From NCBI RefSeq assembly GCF_900163865.1, contig NZ_FUKU01000006.1, forward strand, positions 1-40,035: a DNA stretch of 40,035 nt. Reading direction: 5' to 3'. The notes under the pieces are model-generated. The model was not told the origin of the DNA, searched no databases, and saw only the letters and a list, made by a program, of their open reading frames with translations. The stretch comes from Sphingobacterium sp. JB170 (lineage in GTDB: Bacteria; Bacteroidota; Bacteroidia; Sphingobacteriales; Sphingobacteriaceae). Positions 8,563-16,150 of this stretch are shown in pieces. Position 1 is the stretch's first letter, and the number at the start of each line of letters is the position of its first letter. A program made the position numbers and the translations under genes.

Positions 8563-9357
8563 ATGAGAACAATTTTAAAACTGACATTGGTCTGCGTCCT
8601 CCTTTTTCAATTCGAGCGGACGAACGCCTGGGGAATGACGGGACACCGTGTCATCGCCGAAATAGCGGAGCAGCACCTCAGTAAAAAAGCGAAGCGCAAT
8701 ATTGAAAAATTAATCGGTAAACAGAAGTTGGCTTACTGGGCAAATTGGGGTGATTTTATCAAATCCGATCCGGACAAGCGGTTAAGTTCAACGGGAGCCA
8801 TACATTTTGTAAACACGCCAGGCAATTTACAATTTAAAGATTTCAAATCGGCTATTGAATCGTTGACGACACCCAACGTTTTCAACACATACCTGTCGAT
8901 CAAGGAAAATGCGAAACAAAGAAACAAGGACATAAAAACCCAACAAGAATATCTGTATTTTATCATTCACCTCATTGGAGATGCTCACCAACCAATGCAC
9001 GTGAGCCGCGCGGAAGATCTTGGAGGTAATAAGATTGAAGTCGAGTTTTTTGGTAAAAAGGATAATATACACCGCGTGTGGGACTCCGGGTTGGTGGACT
9101 ACGAAGGTTATAGCTTCACAGAGTACGCCGAAGTATTGGATATATATCCCGATGCTTATTATAAAAGATACACCTCAACAAACTACATGCAATGGCTATA
9201 CGAAGCACACCAGCTTGCGAATGAGATATATGCAGACGTTGCATTAAATAATAACTTACGTTATGAATATATCTACAAAAACAAGTACAAGATGGAGGAA
9301 TGTCTTCTGAAAGCAGGCGTCCGCTTAGCCAAAGAATTAAACGAAATATACGGTTAA
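8563..9357 (+). CDS. S1/P1-type zinc nuclease, secreted
   Basis: Trinuclear-zinc enzyme that cuts single-stranded nucleic acids and may remove 3'-phosphates. I start at the ATG at 8563 because it gives a signal peptide that ends TNA, leaving Trp23 as the mature N-terminus. In this family the free amino group and carbonyl of that Trp bind zinc, so the start and cleavage are well supported. Other ligands follow in order: His28 in WGMTGHR, the Asp in WGDFIKSD, His in AIHFVNTPG, His/Asp/His in IIHLIGDAHQPMH, and His/Asp in IHRVWDSGL. The length of 264 residues is typical. Likely used for scavenging nucleotides outside the cytoplasm. Confidence 0.93.
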   Translation: MRTILKLTLVCVLLFQFERTNAWGMTGHRVIAEIAEQHLSKKAKRNIEKLIGKQKLAYWANWGDFIKSDPDKRLSSTGAIHFVNTPGNLQFKDFKSAIESLTTPNVFNTYLSIKENAKQRNKDIKTQQEYLYFIIHLIGDAHQPMHVSRAEDLGGNKIEVEFFGKKDNIHRVWDSGLVDYEGYSFTEYAEVLDIYPDAYYKRYTSTNYMQWLYEAHQLANEIYADVALNNNLRYEYIYKNKYKMEECLLKAGVRLAKELNEIYG

Positions 9358-9381
9358 TCATCGAGATTAACTTCGCTGGGG

Positions 9382-9423
9382 ACTTCCTAATAGAACGTTG
9401 TTCGTTAGGAAGTTTCATTCTTT
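9382..9423 (+). terminator. Terminator of the S1/P1 nuclease gene
   Basis: ACTTCCTAA (9382-9390) pairs with TTAGGAAGT (9405-9413), with an inner GAAC/GTTC stem, and is followed by TTCATTCTTT. The T-rich side is on the + strand only. Confidence 0.8.
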
Positions 9424-9491
9424 AGCGGATGGGACTGATCAATTAGCAATCTTTGGGGCAAAAAGACATTTCCTCCTTACCACTAACTATT

Positions 9492-10466
9492 TTACACCAA
9501 GCGCTTTTTTCGCGCATAACGCTGCGCTATAAAAGTGATTACTAAAATTTGGAACGCATGGAATATCATCAAGGGTAAAAAATACAAACCCGCTGCCGAG
9601 GAATTAACAAACAAAAACTTTCCAAAAACTGTCCCATGAGTCAGTGATTTCTTCGACCCACAGAATAATACCGTGATACGGTCCTCTAGATTGAAATGGA
9701 ACACTGCTGTACTTAACCAGTACAATACCCCGTAAACCATAACAAACATTGCCACTACTCCAACAAAAACACCGGCTAGATAGGTAGGTTCGACGGTGTT
9801 AAACACGCCGCTGACAAAGGATTCGGCAAAACTGCCGTATACGATAAGCAAGATTACTAACTTATCAAAATTAGCGAGCCCCTTACTATGCCGCATTGCG
9901 AATTCGCCTAAATAGGGTTGTAATAAAAGTCCCACAATTACGGGGATAATAATCTCCTTAATTAAGCCCCAATACACGTCCATTAAAACGTTCACGTGGC
10001 CAAAGTCCAAGAAAAACTGCATCCACAGTGGCGTGATCGCCACTCCAATTAAACCGGAAACACTTGCATTAAAGATTGAAGAAGAAATATTTCCCTGGGC
10101 AATTGAAACCATTACTACGGACGACGAAACAGTAGAGGGTACAGTCGCTAAAAAGAAAAACGAAAGCCAAAAATCCTCCTGAATGGAACTGGAAATCATG
10201 GGATAAAACAAGAGTACAAGCAAGGGGAATAAAACAAAAGTCGCTCCTTGGATCACCAAGTGCATTCGCCAGTTGCGCAGACCAGACTTCAAATTAGGTA
10301 GGCTCAACTTTAGCCCATAAAAGAAGAAAATCAACGAAACTCCAATCAACGTTATCGATGAAAGAACTTTTCCTTGGCCCCACAAATATAACTGTGGACT
10401 AAAATAAGCCAACAGAATGAACACAAATAGCGCTATAATAAAAGTGTCGAATTTTACCCTCATCAC
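9492..10466 (-). CDS. SBF-like (bile acid:sodium symporter-type, YfeH group) transporter
   Basis: Polytopic inner-membrane protein of 324 residues with about ten hydrophobic segments, starting with FIIALFVFILLAYFSP. The family landmarks are FFFYGLKLSLPNL after the second segment, SSSVVMVSIAQGN in the middle and a late FCGSKKSLTHGT that resembles the conserved CPA-fold crossing motif of SBF proteins. This matches the SBF_like (YfeH/PSEC0161) branch more than the classic bile-acid transporters. Substrate unknown; sodium-coupled uptake of an organic anion is the family expectation. Met2 at 10463 is an equally good start. It is a single-gene unit, divergent from the aminotransferase gene. Confidence 0.9.
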   Translation of the reverse strand: MMRVKFDTFIIALFVFILLAYFSPQLYLWGQGKVLSSITLIGVSLIFFFYGLKLSLPNLKSGLRNWRMHLVIQGATFVLFPLLVLLFYPMISSSIQEDFWLSFFFLATVPSTVSSSVVMVSIAQGNISSSIFNASVSGLIGVAITPLWMQFFLDFGHVNVLMDVYWGLIKEIIIPVIVGLLLQPYLGEFAMRHSKGLANFDKLVILLIVYGSFAESFVSGVFNTVEPTYLAGVFVGVVAMFVMVYGVLYWLSTAVFHFNLEDRITVLFCGSKKSLTHGTVFGKFLFVNSSAAGLYFLPLMIFHAFQILVITFIAQRYARKKRLV

Positions 10467-10591
10467 ATTAAGATTTCATCGAATATACCAATAGTGCGAC
10501 ATATTCAGACTATTTTGAAAATATTGAGGAAAAACAATAAATTTAATTCGTTTTTTTCAATAATTAGATGGGATAAATGAAGTGTATATAA

Positions 10592-10599
10592 TATCTTTG
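10592..10599 (+). promoter_or_regulatory. -7 box of the aminotransferase gene
   Basis: TATCTTTG fits TAnnTTTG and lies 7 bases before the ATG at 10607, indicating a near-leaderless transcript. No obvious TTG is present at -33. Confidence 0.5.
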
Positions 10600-10606
10600 T
10601 GTTATC

Positions 10607-11812
10607 ATGAGTACGACATCATATTTATCGAATAGGATAAACAACTTATCCGAATCAGCAACCCTAAAAATGACCAAGCTTGGTCGTGAATTGGCAGCCA
10701 AAGGCATCAATGTCATTAGTTTAAGTGTGGGCGAACCCGACTTCAATACACCTGACAACGTAAAGCAAGCGGCGAAAACAGCACTTGACGAGAATTACAC
10801 GAGATATTCACCGGTCCCGGGATACCCAGAACTGCGCCAAGCAATAGTTGATAAATTAAAAAACGAAAATGGCTTAGATTTCGAAACTTCCCAAATCGTT
10901 GTTTCAACCGGAGCTAAACAATCGCTTTCAAACGTGATATTAACGCTTATCAATCCCGGTGATGAAGTCATAATCCCAACACCATACTGGGTCTCCTACT
11001 CCGAAATGGTTGTTTTAGCCGAAGGTAAGAGCGTATTTATAAATGCAGATATTGAATCCGATTTTAAAATCACGCCGGAGCAGCTGGAAGCAGCAATTAC
11101 ACCGAAAACAAAATTATTCATGTTTTCCTCGCCATGCAATCCTACGGGATCGGTATATAGTAAAGCAGAACTAGCCGAGCTTGCTAAAGTGTTCGAAAAA
11201 CACCCGAATATTTTTATCTTATCGGACGAAATTTACGAACACATCAATTTTATAGACAAACACGAATCAATTGCACAATTCAATAGTATAAAGGATCGTG
11301 TTATCATTGTTAATGGTTTTTCAAAAGCTTTTGCGATGACCGGATGGCGTTTAGGTTATATTGCAGCAAACAAAGAAATCGCATCCGCTAATGATAAGCT
11401 TCAGGGCCAAACGACCTCGGGAACGTGCTCTATCTCGCAACGTGCGGGCATCGTCGCCTACAATGAAGGATTAGCGGGTGTACAAAAAATGAAAGAAGCG
11501 TTTCTCCGCCGACGTCAGCTCGTTTTCGATTTGCTCAATGATATTCCCGGCGTGAAAACAAATTTACCCGAGGGGGCATTTTACTTTTTCCCTGAGGTAA
11601 GTTCATTTTTCGGAAAGAAAGATTTAAACGGAAACGTGATCAATGGTTCCGAAGAGCTCGCTCTTTATCTATTAAATGAGGGGCATATTGCGACAGTTGG
11701 AGGTAATTCTTTTGGAAACGATAATTATATTCGTTTGTCATATGCCGCTTCCGATGAAAATCTAAAAGAAGCTTTACGCCGCATGAAAGAGGCGCTCAGC
11801 AAACTGTCGTAA
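10607..11812 (+). CDS. Class I pyridoxal-phosphate aminotransferase (aspartate aminotransferase type)
   Basis: Transfers an amino group between aspartate (or a related amino acid) and a 2-oxoacid. The 401-residue protein follows the subgroup I-beta aspartate aminotransferase layout: SLSVGEPDFNTP near the N-terminus for substrate binding, RYSPVPGYPELR, STGAKQSLSN for phosphate contact, SSPCNPTGSVYS, LSDEIYEH with Asp207 and Tyr210 near the cofactor ring, and the Schiff-base Lys240 in NGFSKAFAMTGWRLGY. A C-terminal Arg in YIRLSYA fits the alpha-carboxylate ligand. Some family members also accept prephenate, which cannot be decided here. Confidence 0.93.
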   Translation: MSTTSYLSNRINNLSESATLKMTKLGRELAAKGINVISLSVGEPDFNTPDNVKQAAKTALDENYTRYSPVPGYPELRQAIVDKLKNENGLDFETSQIVVSTGAKQSLSNVILTLINPGDEVIIPTPYWVSYSEMVVLAEGKSVFINADIESDFKITPEQLEAAITPKTKLFMFSSPCNPTGSVYSKAELAELAKVFEKHPNIFILSDEIYEHINFIDKHESIAQFNSIKDRVIIVNGFSKAFAMTGWRLGYIAANKEIASANDKLQGQTTSGTCSISQRAGIVAYNEGLAGVQKMKEAFLRRRQLVFDLLNDIPGVKTNLPEGAFYFFPEVSSFFGKKDLNGNVINGSEELALYLLNEGHIATVGGNSFGNDNYIRLSYAASDENLKEALRRMKEALSKLS

Positions 11813-11920
11813 GTAGCTATAAAACAAATAATCAATCAGTGTGGGCTGTTAAACGTAAAACTTTAATGGCCCTATTTGTTGTAGCGCATTTCATATGAAG
11901 CCGAGAATATGGACTGCTAC

Positions 11921-13174
11921 TTACTTGCTACGAATAGCCTCTACTGGATCCATACGCGCCGCATTAATTGCAGGAACGATTCCAGCGATCAAACCAATTA
12001 TCGTCGAGAGTGTCGTTGTCAGCACCACCATCTTAATACTTACAACAATCGTCACGTCCATCGAGACACTAACAAGCGCCGCTAAGCCATACACAACCCC
12101 TAACCCTATCGCTCCACCGATCAAACACAACAAAATACTCTCCACCAAAAATTGAGTCAAAATAAAATATTGTTTAGCACCTAACGCTTTTTGTATACCG
12201 ATCAAGTTCGTACGTTCCTTCACGCTTACAAACATAATATTGGCAATACCGAAGCCACCCACAAGAATTGAGAAGATTCCGATACAAAATCCAGCCAAAT
12301 TGATAATCGTAAACATTTGGTCAAGTTGAGCGGTAATTAGCGTTGTTTTATTAATCGAAAAGTCAGACTCACGTTGCGGCGCTATTCGGCGCGCAGATCG
12401 CATAATGCCGATAAGCTCACTTTCTGCTTCTTCGAGCGAATAATTTTCATTTACTTCAATCGATATACTTGGTGAATAATTTTCATAATTCACCAAATTC
12501 CGGCCCAAGGTAAAGGGAATATACGCGACCTCATCGTTAGAAACGTCCAATAACATTCCTGACCCTTCCTTCTTCAATACTCCAATTACTTGTATTTTAC
12601 GTCCCAATAGTGTCACATATTTCCCTATTGGGCTTTCTGTCGGAAACAAACCTTCGGCAATCGTAGCGCCTAACACAACGCTTCCTGTCCCTCCTCTCGA
12701 CTCCTGATCTGTAAAATACCGTCCTTCGGTAATCTCTAGGTTTCGAATTTGGTACACGTCGTGCGTTCCGGCTACGACCGTAATATTACTAGCAGAATTG
12801 TTTTTATATTTTGCCGTAGAATTTGAAATATTGATGGAATAGGCAACCTTTTCTGCGGTGGTCATGCGCTTCCCAACCGACTCATAGTCCATGTACTTGG
12901 GCTCAGGCCGGTTTACGTATTTCCACCAAGGGAAATCTGGGCCACCGTCCCAGGGCCATTTTTCGACGTAAAGTGTCCTACTACCAATCTTTTTTACGGA
13001 ATCTTCCAAGTTACTACGCAAGGTGTCTACTGCGGAGAATACTCCGATAATGGTCATAATTCCGATCGTAACGCCAAGTAAAGATAACAACGTTCTGGTC
13101 TTGTTATCTTTTAGCGCTGCGATGGCAAATCCACAACTTTCCTTAATCAGTCTAATGGCTAAAAACATATTCAC
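11921..13174 (-). CDS. MacB/FtsX-type ABC transporter permease
   Basis: Permease of 417 residues with the MacB plan. A cytoplasmic N-terminus with FAIAALKDNKTRTLLSLLGVTIGI leads into membrane segment 1. A large periplasmic MacB_PCD domain spans roughly residues 50-285, and three C-terminal membrane segments (about 285-310, 335-365, 375-400) follow. It ends AINAARMDPVEAIRSK, a hallmark of the family. Such permeases work with a separate or fused ATPase as mechanotransmitters for export or lipoprotein handling. No ATPase or adaptor is beside it, so it must use a partner encoded elsewhere. The gene is divergent from queA. Confidence 0.9.
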   Translation of the reverse strand: MNMFLAIRLIKESCGFAIAALKDNKTRTLLSLLGVTIGIMTIIGVFSAVDTLRSNLEDSVKKIGSRTLYVEKWPWDGGPDFPWWKYVNRPEPKYMDYESVGKRMTTAEKVAYSINISNSTAKYKNNSASNITVVAGTHDVYQIRNLEITEGRYFTDQESRGGTGSVVLGATIAEGLFPTESPIGKYVTLLGRKIQVIGVLKKEGSGMLLDVSNDEVAYIPFTLGRNLVNYENYSPSISIEVNENYSLEEAESELIGIMRSARRIAPQRESDFSINKTTLITAQLDQMFTIINLAGFCIGIFSILVGGFGIANIMFVSVKERTNLIGIQKALGAKQYFILTQFLVESILLCLIGGAIGLGVVYGLAALVSVSMDVTIVVSIKMVVLTTTLSTIIGLIAGIVPAINAARMDPVEAIRSK

Positions 13175-13250
13175 CGTAAATATATAAATTTATATTTGTG
13201 TTGCACCGAATAATAAGGTCAAAAAGCATGAAAATCACATATATTATCCG

Positions 13251-13258
13251 TATCTTTG
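13251..13258 (+). promoter_or_regulatory. -7 box of queA
   Basis: TATCTTTG matches the Bacteroidota consensus and lies 70 bases before the queA ATG, giving a leader of about 60-65 nt. No clear -33 TTG is visible. Confidence 0.45.
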
Positions 13259-13328
13259 TAAGCCTTTTTGAAACCTTAACACCTGTAATTTGTTAAGGAT
13301 TCTGTAGAACAAATATATCGAGAACAAA

Positions 13329-14378
13329 ATGAAGTTATCACAGTTTAAATTCAACTTACCGGAATCACTTTTAGCCTCAGAACCCTCAGAGCAACGCGAT
13401 GAGTCACGTCTAATGGTCTTACATCGTGAAACTGGAAAAATAGAACATAAAATCTTCAAAGACGTCTTAGATTACTTTGACGACAAAGATGTAATGATCT
13501 TAAATAACACCAAAGTCTTCCCTGCGCGTATGTATGGAAACAAGGAAAAGACCGGTGCCACTATTGAAGTGTTCTTATTACGAGAATTAAACAAAGAATT
13601 ACGTCTTTGGGATGTACTCGTAGACCCTGCGCGAAAAATACGTGTAGGCAATAAATTATATTTCGGTGACGAGGATCTTTTGGTCGCAGAAGTTGTAGAT
13701 AATACCACTTCAAGAGGCCGTACGATCCGATTTCTTTTCGAAGGTACTGACGAAGAGTTTCGTCGTAACATTGAAATCCTCGGAGAAACACCCCTCCCTA
13801 AATACATAACACGTAAAGCCACACCCGAAGATAAATTCCGATACCAAACGATTTATGCCAAAAATGAGGGTGCGGTCGCAGCACCGACCGCCGGACTTCA
13901 TTTCTCGCGCGAATTAATGAAACGCTTAGAATTGAAAGGAATTGATTTCGCGGAAGTGACTCTACACGTGGGTCTTGGGACGTTCCGCACCGTGGAGGTG
14001 GAGGATCTGACTAAACACAAAATGGATTCCGAGCAGTACTTGATTTCAGAAGAATCAGCGCGACTTGTAAATAGAGGGATTGACGAGAAAAGACGGGTTT
14101 GTGCAGTCGGGACGACTTCAATGCGAGCAATCGAATCAGCGGTATCTGCAGACAAACATCTAAAACCGGCTAATGACTGGACAAGTAAGTTTATCTATCC
14201 ACCGTACGATTTCAGTATCGCCAATTCAATGATCACCAACTTTCACACCCCGGAATCGACATTACTCGTAATGATCGCCGCATTTGCTGGGTATGAAAAC
14301 ACAATGGCTGCTTACGAAGAAGCGGTGAAAGAAAAATATAGATTTTACTCTTACGGCGATGCGATGTTAATTATTTAA
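13329..14378 (+). CDS. queA: S-adenosylmethionine:tRNA ribosyltransferase-isomerase
   Basis: Adds the ribosyl part of SAM to preQ1 in the wobble position of GUN-anticodon tRNAs, forming epoxyqueuosine. The 349-residue protein shows the canonical blocks: [21 protein letters not shown] at the N-terminus, [47 protein letters not shown] in the centre, [13 protein letters not shown], and [19 protein letters not shown] near the end. It lies in its own transcription unit with a strong terminator. The tRNA-Asn(GTT) gene in this window encodes one of the tRNA types that carry queuosine. Confidence 0.97.
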   Translation: MKLSQFKFNLPESLLASEPSEQRDESRLMVLHRETGKIEHKIFKDVLDYFDDKDVMILNNTKVFPARMYGNKEKTGATIEVFLLRELNKELRLWDVLVDPARKIRVGNKLYFGDEDLLVAEVVDNTTSRGRTIRFLFEGTDEEFRRNIEILGETPLPKYITRKATPEDKFRYQTIYAKNEGAVAAPTAGLHFSRELMKRLELKGIDFAEVTLHVGLGTFRTVEVEDLTKHKMDSEQYLISEESARLVNRGIDEKRRVCAVGTTSMRAIESAVSADKHLKPANDWTSKFIYPPYDFSIANSMITNFHTPESTLLVMIAAFAGYENTMAAYEEAVKEKYRFYSYGDAMLII

Positions 14379-14431
14379 CGAGCCGGTCGATACAGCGTTA
14401 TTTATAGTAAACAAATTTTGTCAATAAAAAA

Positions 14432-14466
14432 AAGCAATCCTAACAAAAAAGGGTTGCTTTTTTTAT
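14432..14466 (+). terminator. Terminator after queA
   Basis: AAGCAATCCT (14432-14441) pairs with AGGGTTGCTT (14450-14459) with one wobble pair, flanked by A and T runs. Confidence 0.9.
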
Positions 14467-14548
14467 TACTCGGTTTCGGGAATCCAAAGAAAATATACCG
14501 GCCCCTCCTCTTATATTTAGGTGCTTTGAGAAACACTTAAGAAGCATG

Positions 14549-15364
14549 GGATCAAGCACAAAAACTTGGGGGCTTTGGATAAAATATTAGTTTTGATGTT
14601 TTATTGATTACGACATTTGAGCAGGAACTTCTATCGTTGTTATTGCCTTGCGGACTCACCGAACATTTCGAACTTACCCATGTTGAAAAGATGGCAGATG
14701 GCCATCAACTTTATGAGGTCAGGGGAAGAAAGGAACATTATTAGCCGCAATCAAAGGGACTGTCAGCGAACGGGTTATTTCGATATTGGAACAGATACCC
14801 AATCGAGTCTGCAAAAAGGTGAAAGAGGTCACGCTGGATCTGACGCCCACGCTGGAAAGGATTGCCCGTCGCGCATTTTTCCCCATGCCAAACTGGTCGC
14901 CGATCGCTTTCACACTTCCAGCAGCTGGCCGGGGTGCTGTCAAGAAGCTTCGCATTGAATACAGATGGGAAGCTATCGAACAGGAGAACAAATAGATAAA
15001 ATTGGCCATCCCACATCTTCAGTAATACCAAAGAAAAGGGTGTAGGTTTTACCCGGCTGACTCAGTGGTACAATGATGTCGAAAAATCAGGTTTGAAGAC
15101 ATTTGGTGCGGTCTCAAGAATCATCCAAAATCATTATCGGACCATTTAAACTACTTTGATAACAGGCATACGAATGCTTCAGCGGAATCATTCAGTACCA
15201 AGATAAAGGGATATTGAGGGCACCGTTCAGGAGGAAAGGAACAAGGAATTCTTTATACCAGGCGATCTAAATTCTACGCATAAATTTATTCTTTTTCGCA
15301 TGATCCGATGAATGCTACAAGAAGTAAAAGACTACTACAGGCTCACCCCACATCAGCGCGATCA
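14549..15364 (+). mobile_element. Decayed ISAon1-type (ISL3-like) insertion sequence
   Basis: The left end at 14549 reads GGATCAAGCAC, A-rich, then CTTGGGGGC. The right end at about 15341-15364 (CTCACCCCACATCAGCGCGATCAT) is an imperfect inverted copy of it. Between them lies a transposase relic with several frameshifts and internal deletions. Terminal repeats of this type with a GGATCA start and a G/C run are typical of the ISAon1 group in Bacteroidota. No target-site duplication was clear. Confidence 0.7.
14595..15288 (+). pseudogene. ISAon1/ISL3-type transposase, multiply broken
   Basis: Recognisable transposase segments follow each other in changing frames. FEQELLSLLLPCGLTEHFEL (from about 14613, frame 3) ends in a stop at 14741. 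VISILEQIPNRVCKKVKEVT and the following LDLTPTLERIARRAF are in frame 2. A slip in the T/C run near 14877 leads to FPHAKLVADRFH in frame 1, then LRIEYRWEAIEQENK in frame 2 again. About 60-70 residues of the family are then missing, and WYNDVEKSG with ILNYFDNRHTNASAESF-type sequence resumes from about 15060 to a stop near 15219. The DRFH and NASAESF blocks are characteristic of the DDE domain. No function can remain. Confidence 0.8.
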
Positions 15365-15379
15365 TGAATAAAAGACACA

Positions 15380-15416
15380 AAAAAGCTGTAAAGAATTATC
15401 TTCTTTACAGCTTTTT
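15380..15416 (-). terminator. Terminator of the rplU-rpmA operon
   Basis: A perfect 16-bp stem: AAAAAGCTGTAAAGAA (15380-15395) with its complement at 15401-15416, and a five-base loop. A/T runs lie on both sides, so it can work in both directions; it is 16 bases from the rpmA stop. Confidence 0.92.
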
Positions 15417-15432
15417 AAATTTTTACACTAAA

Positions 15433-15696
15433 TTAGTTCTGCTCTGCAGGGACTACCGATACGTACGATTTGTTATTCGCTTTTTTGCGAAAAACTACAG
15501 TACCATCAATTAGGGCATACAATGTATGGTCTTTACCGATACCAACATTCGCCTCAGGATTGTGAAGCGTTCCGCGTTGACGTACGATGATATTACCAGC
15601 AATCGCTTGTTGACCACCAAAAATTTTAATACCTAATCTCTTGCTATGTGACTCACGGCCGTTCTTGGAACTACCCGCACCTTTTTTATGTGCCAT
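15433..15696 (-). CDS. rpmA: Large-subunit ribosomal protein L27 (bL27)
   Basis: 87 residues starting [22 protein letters not shown], the highly conserved L27 N-terminus that reaches the peptidyl-transferase centre. [23 protein letters not shown] and GTVVFRKK complete the family pattern. There is no cleavable N-terminal extension of the kind found in Firmicutes. It is the second gene of an operon with rplU, 48 bases downstream. Confidence 0.98.
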   Translation of the reverse strand: MAHKKGAGSSKNGRESHSKRLGIKIFGGQQAIAGNIIVRQRGTLHNPEANVGIGKDHTLYALIDGTVVFRKKANNKSYVSVVPAEQN

Positions 15697-15744
15697 TTTT
15701 TTATCTTAATTTATGACTAAAAGAAGTCAGATTAAAAATTTCTA

Positions 15745-16056
15745 TTATAAACTGATACCAGTGATCTGGATTTTCGAGAAGTGTTGACGGTGTCCGTTTT
15801 TCTTCTTGTAACCTTTACGACGTTTTTTCTTGAAAACGATAACTTTATCACCTCTCAAATGAGACAAAATCGTAGCTGAAACTTTAGCACCTTCAATACT
15901 AGGTGTACCTACAGTGAACTTACCACCGTCTTCCGCCAACAATACATTGTCAAATTCAATACTAGCGCCTTCGTCTCCTTGTAAACGGTGTACAAAAAGA
16001 TACTGGTCTTTTGCAACCTTAAATTGCTGCCCTGCTATATTTACTATTGCGTACAT
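15745..16056 (-). CDS. rplU: Large-subunit ribosomal protein L21 (bL21)
   Basis: 103 residues with MYAIVNIAGQQFKVAKDQ at the N-terminus, the classic L21 beta-barrel start, and a very basic loop KKKRRKGYKKKNGHRQHFSK followed by IQITGI at the end, which binds 23S rRNA. It is the first gene of the rplU-rpmA pair, an order conserved across bacteria. Confidence 0.98.
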   Translation of the reverse strand: MYAIVNIAGQQFKVAKDQYLFVHRLQGDEGASIEFDNVLLAEDGGKFTVGTPSIEGAKVSATILSHLRGDKVIVFKKKRRKGYKKKNGHRQHFSKIQITGISL

Positions 16057-16093
16057 TGTTATAAAATAATATTTGTTAATATTTAATGAGTGG

Positions 16094-16101
16094 CAAAGAT
16101 A
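16094..16101 (-). promoter_or_regulatory. -7 box of rplU-rpmA
   Basis: On the minus strand TATCTTTG fits TAnnTTTG and lies 37 bases before the rplU start. The region further upstream is T-rich but has no exact TTG at -33. Confidence 0.5.
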
Positions 16102-16150
16102 GGAAATATTATAAAAACTTTATAATAAAAGTTAAAAAATCCTTTTTACC

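Noticed and set aside
14719..15031. Two long minus-strand frames over the IS relic
   Set aside because: The + strand carries recognisable transposase blocks in all segments; the minus frames are shadows.
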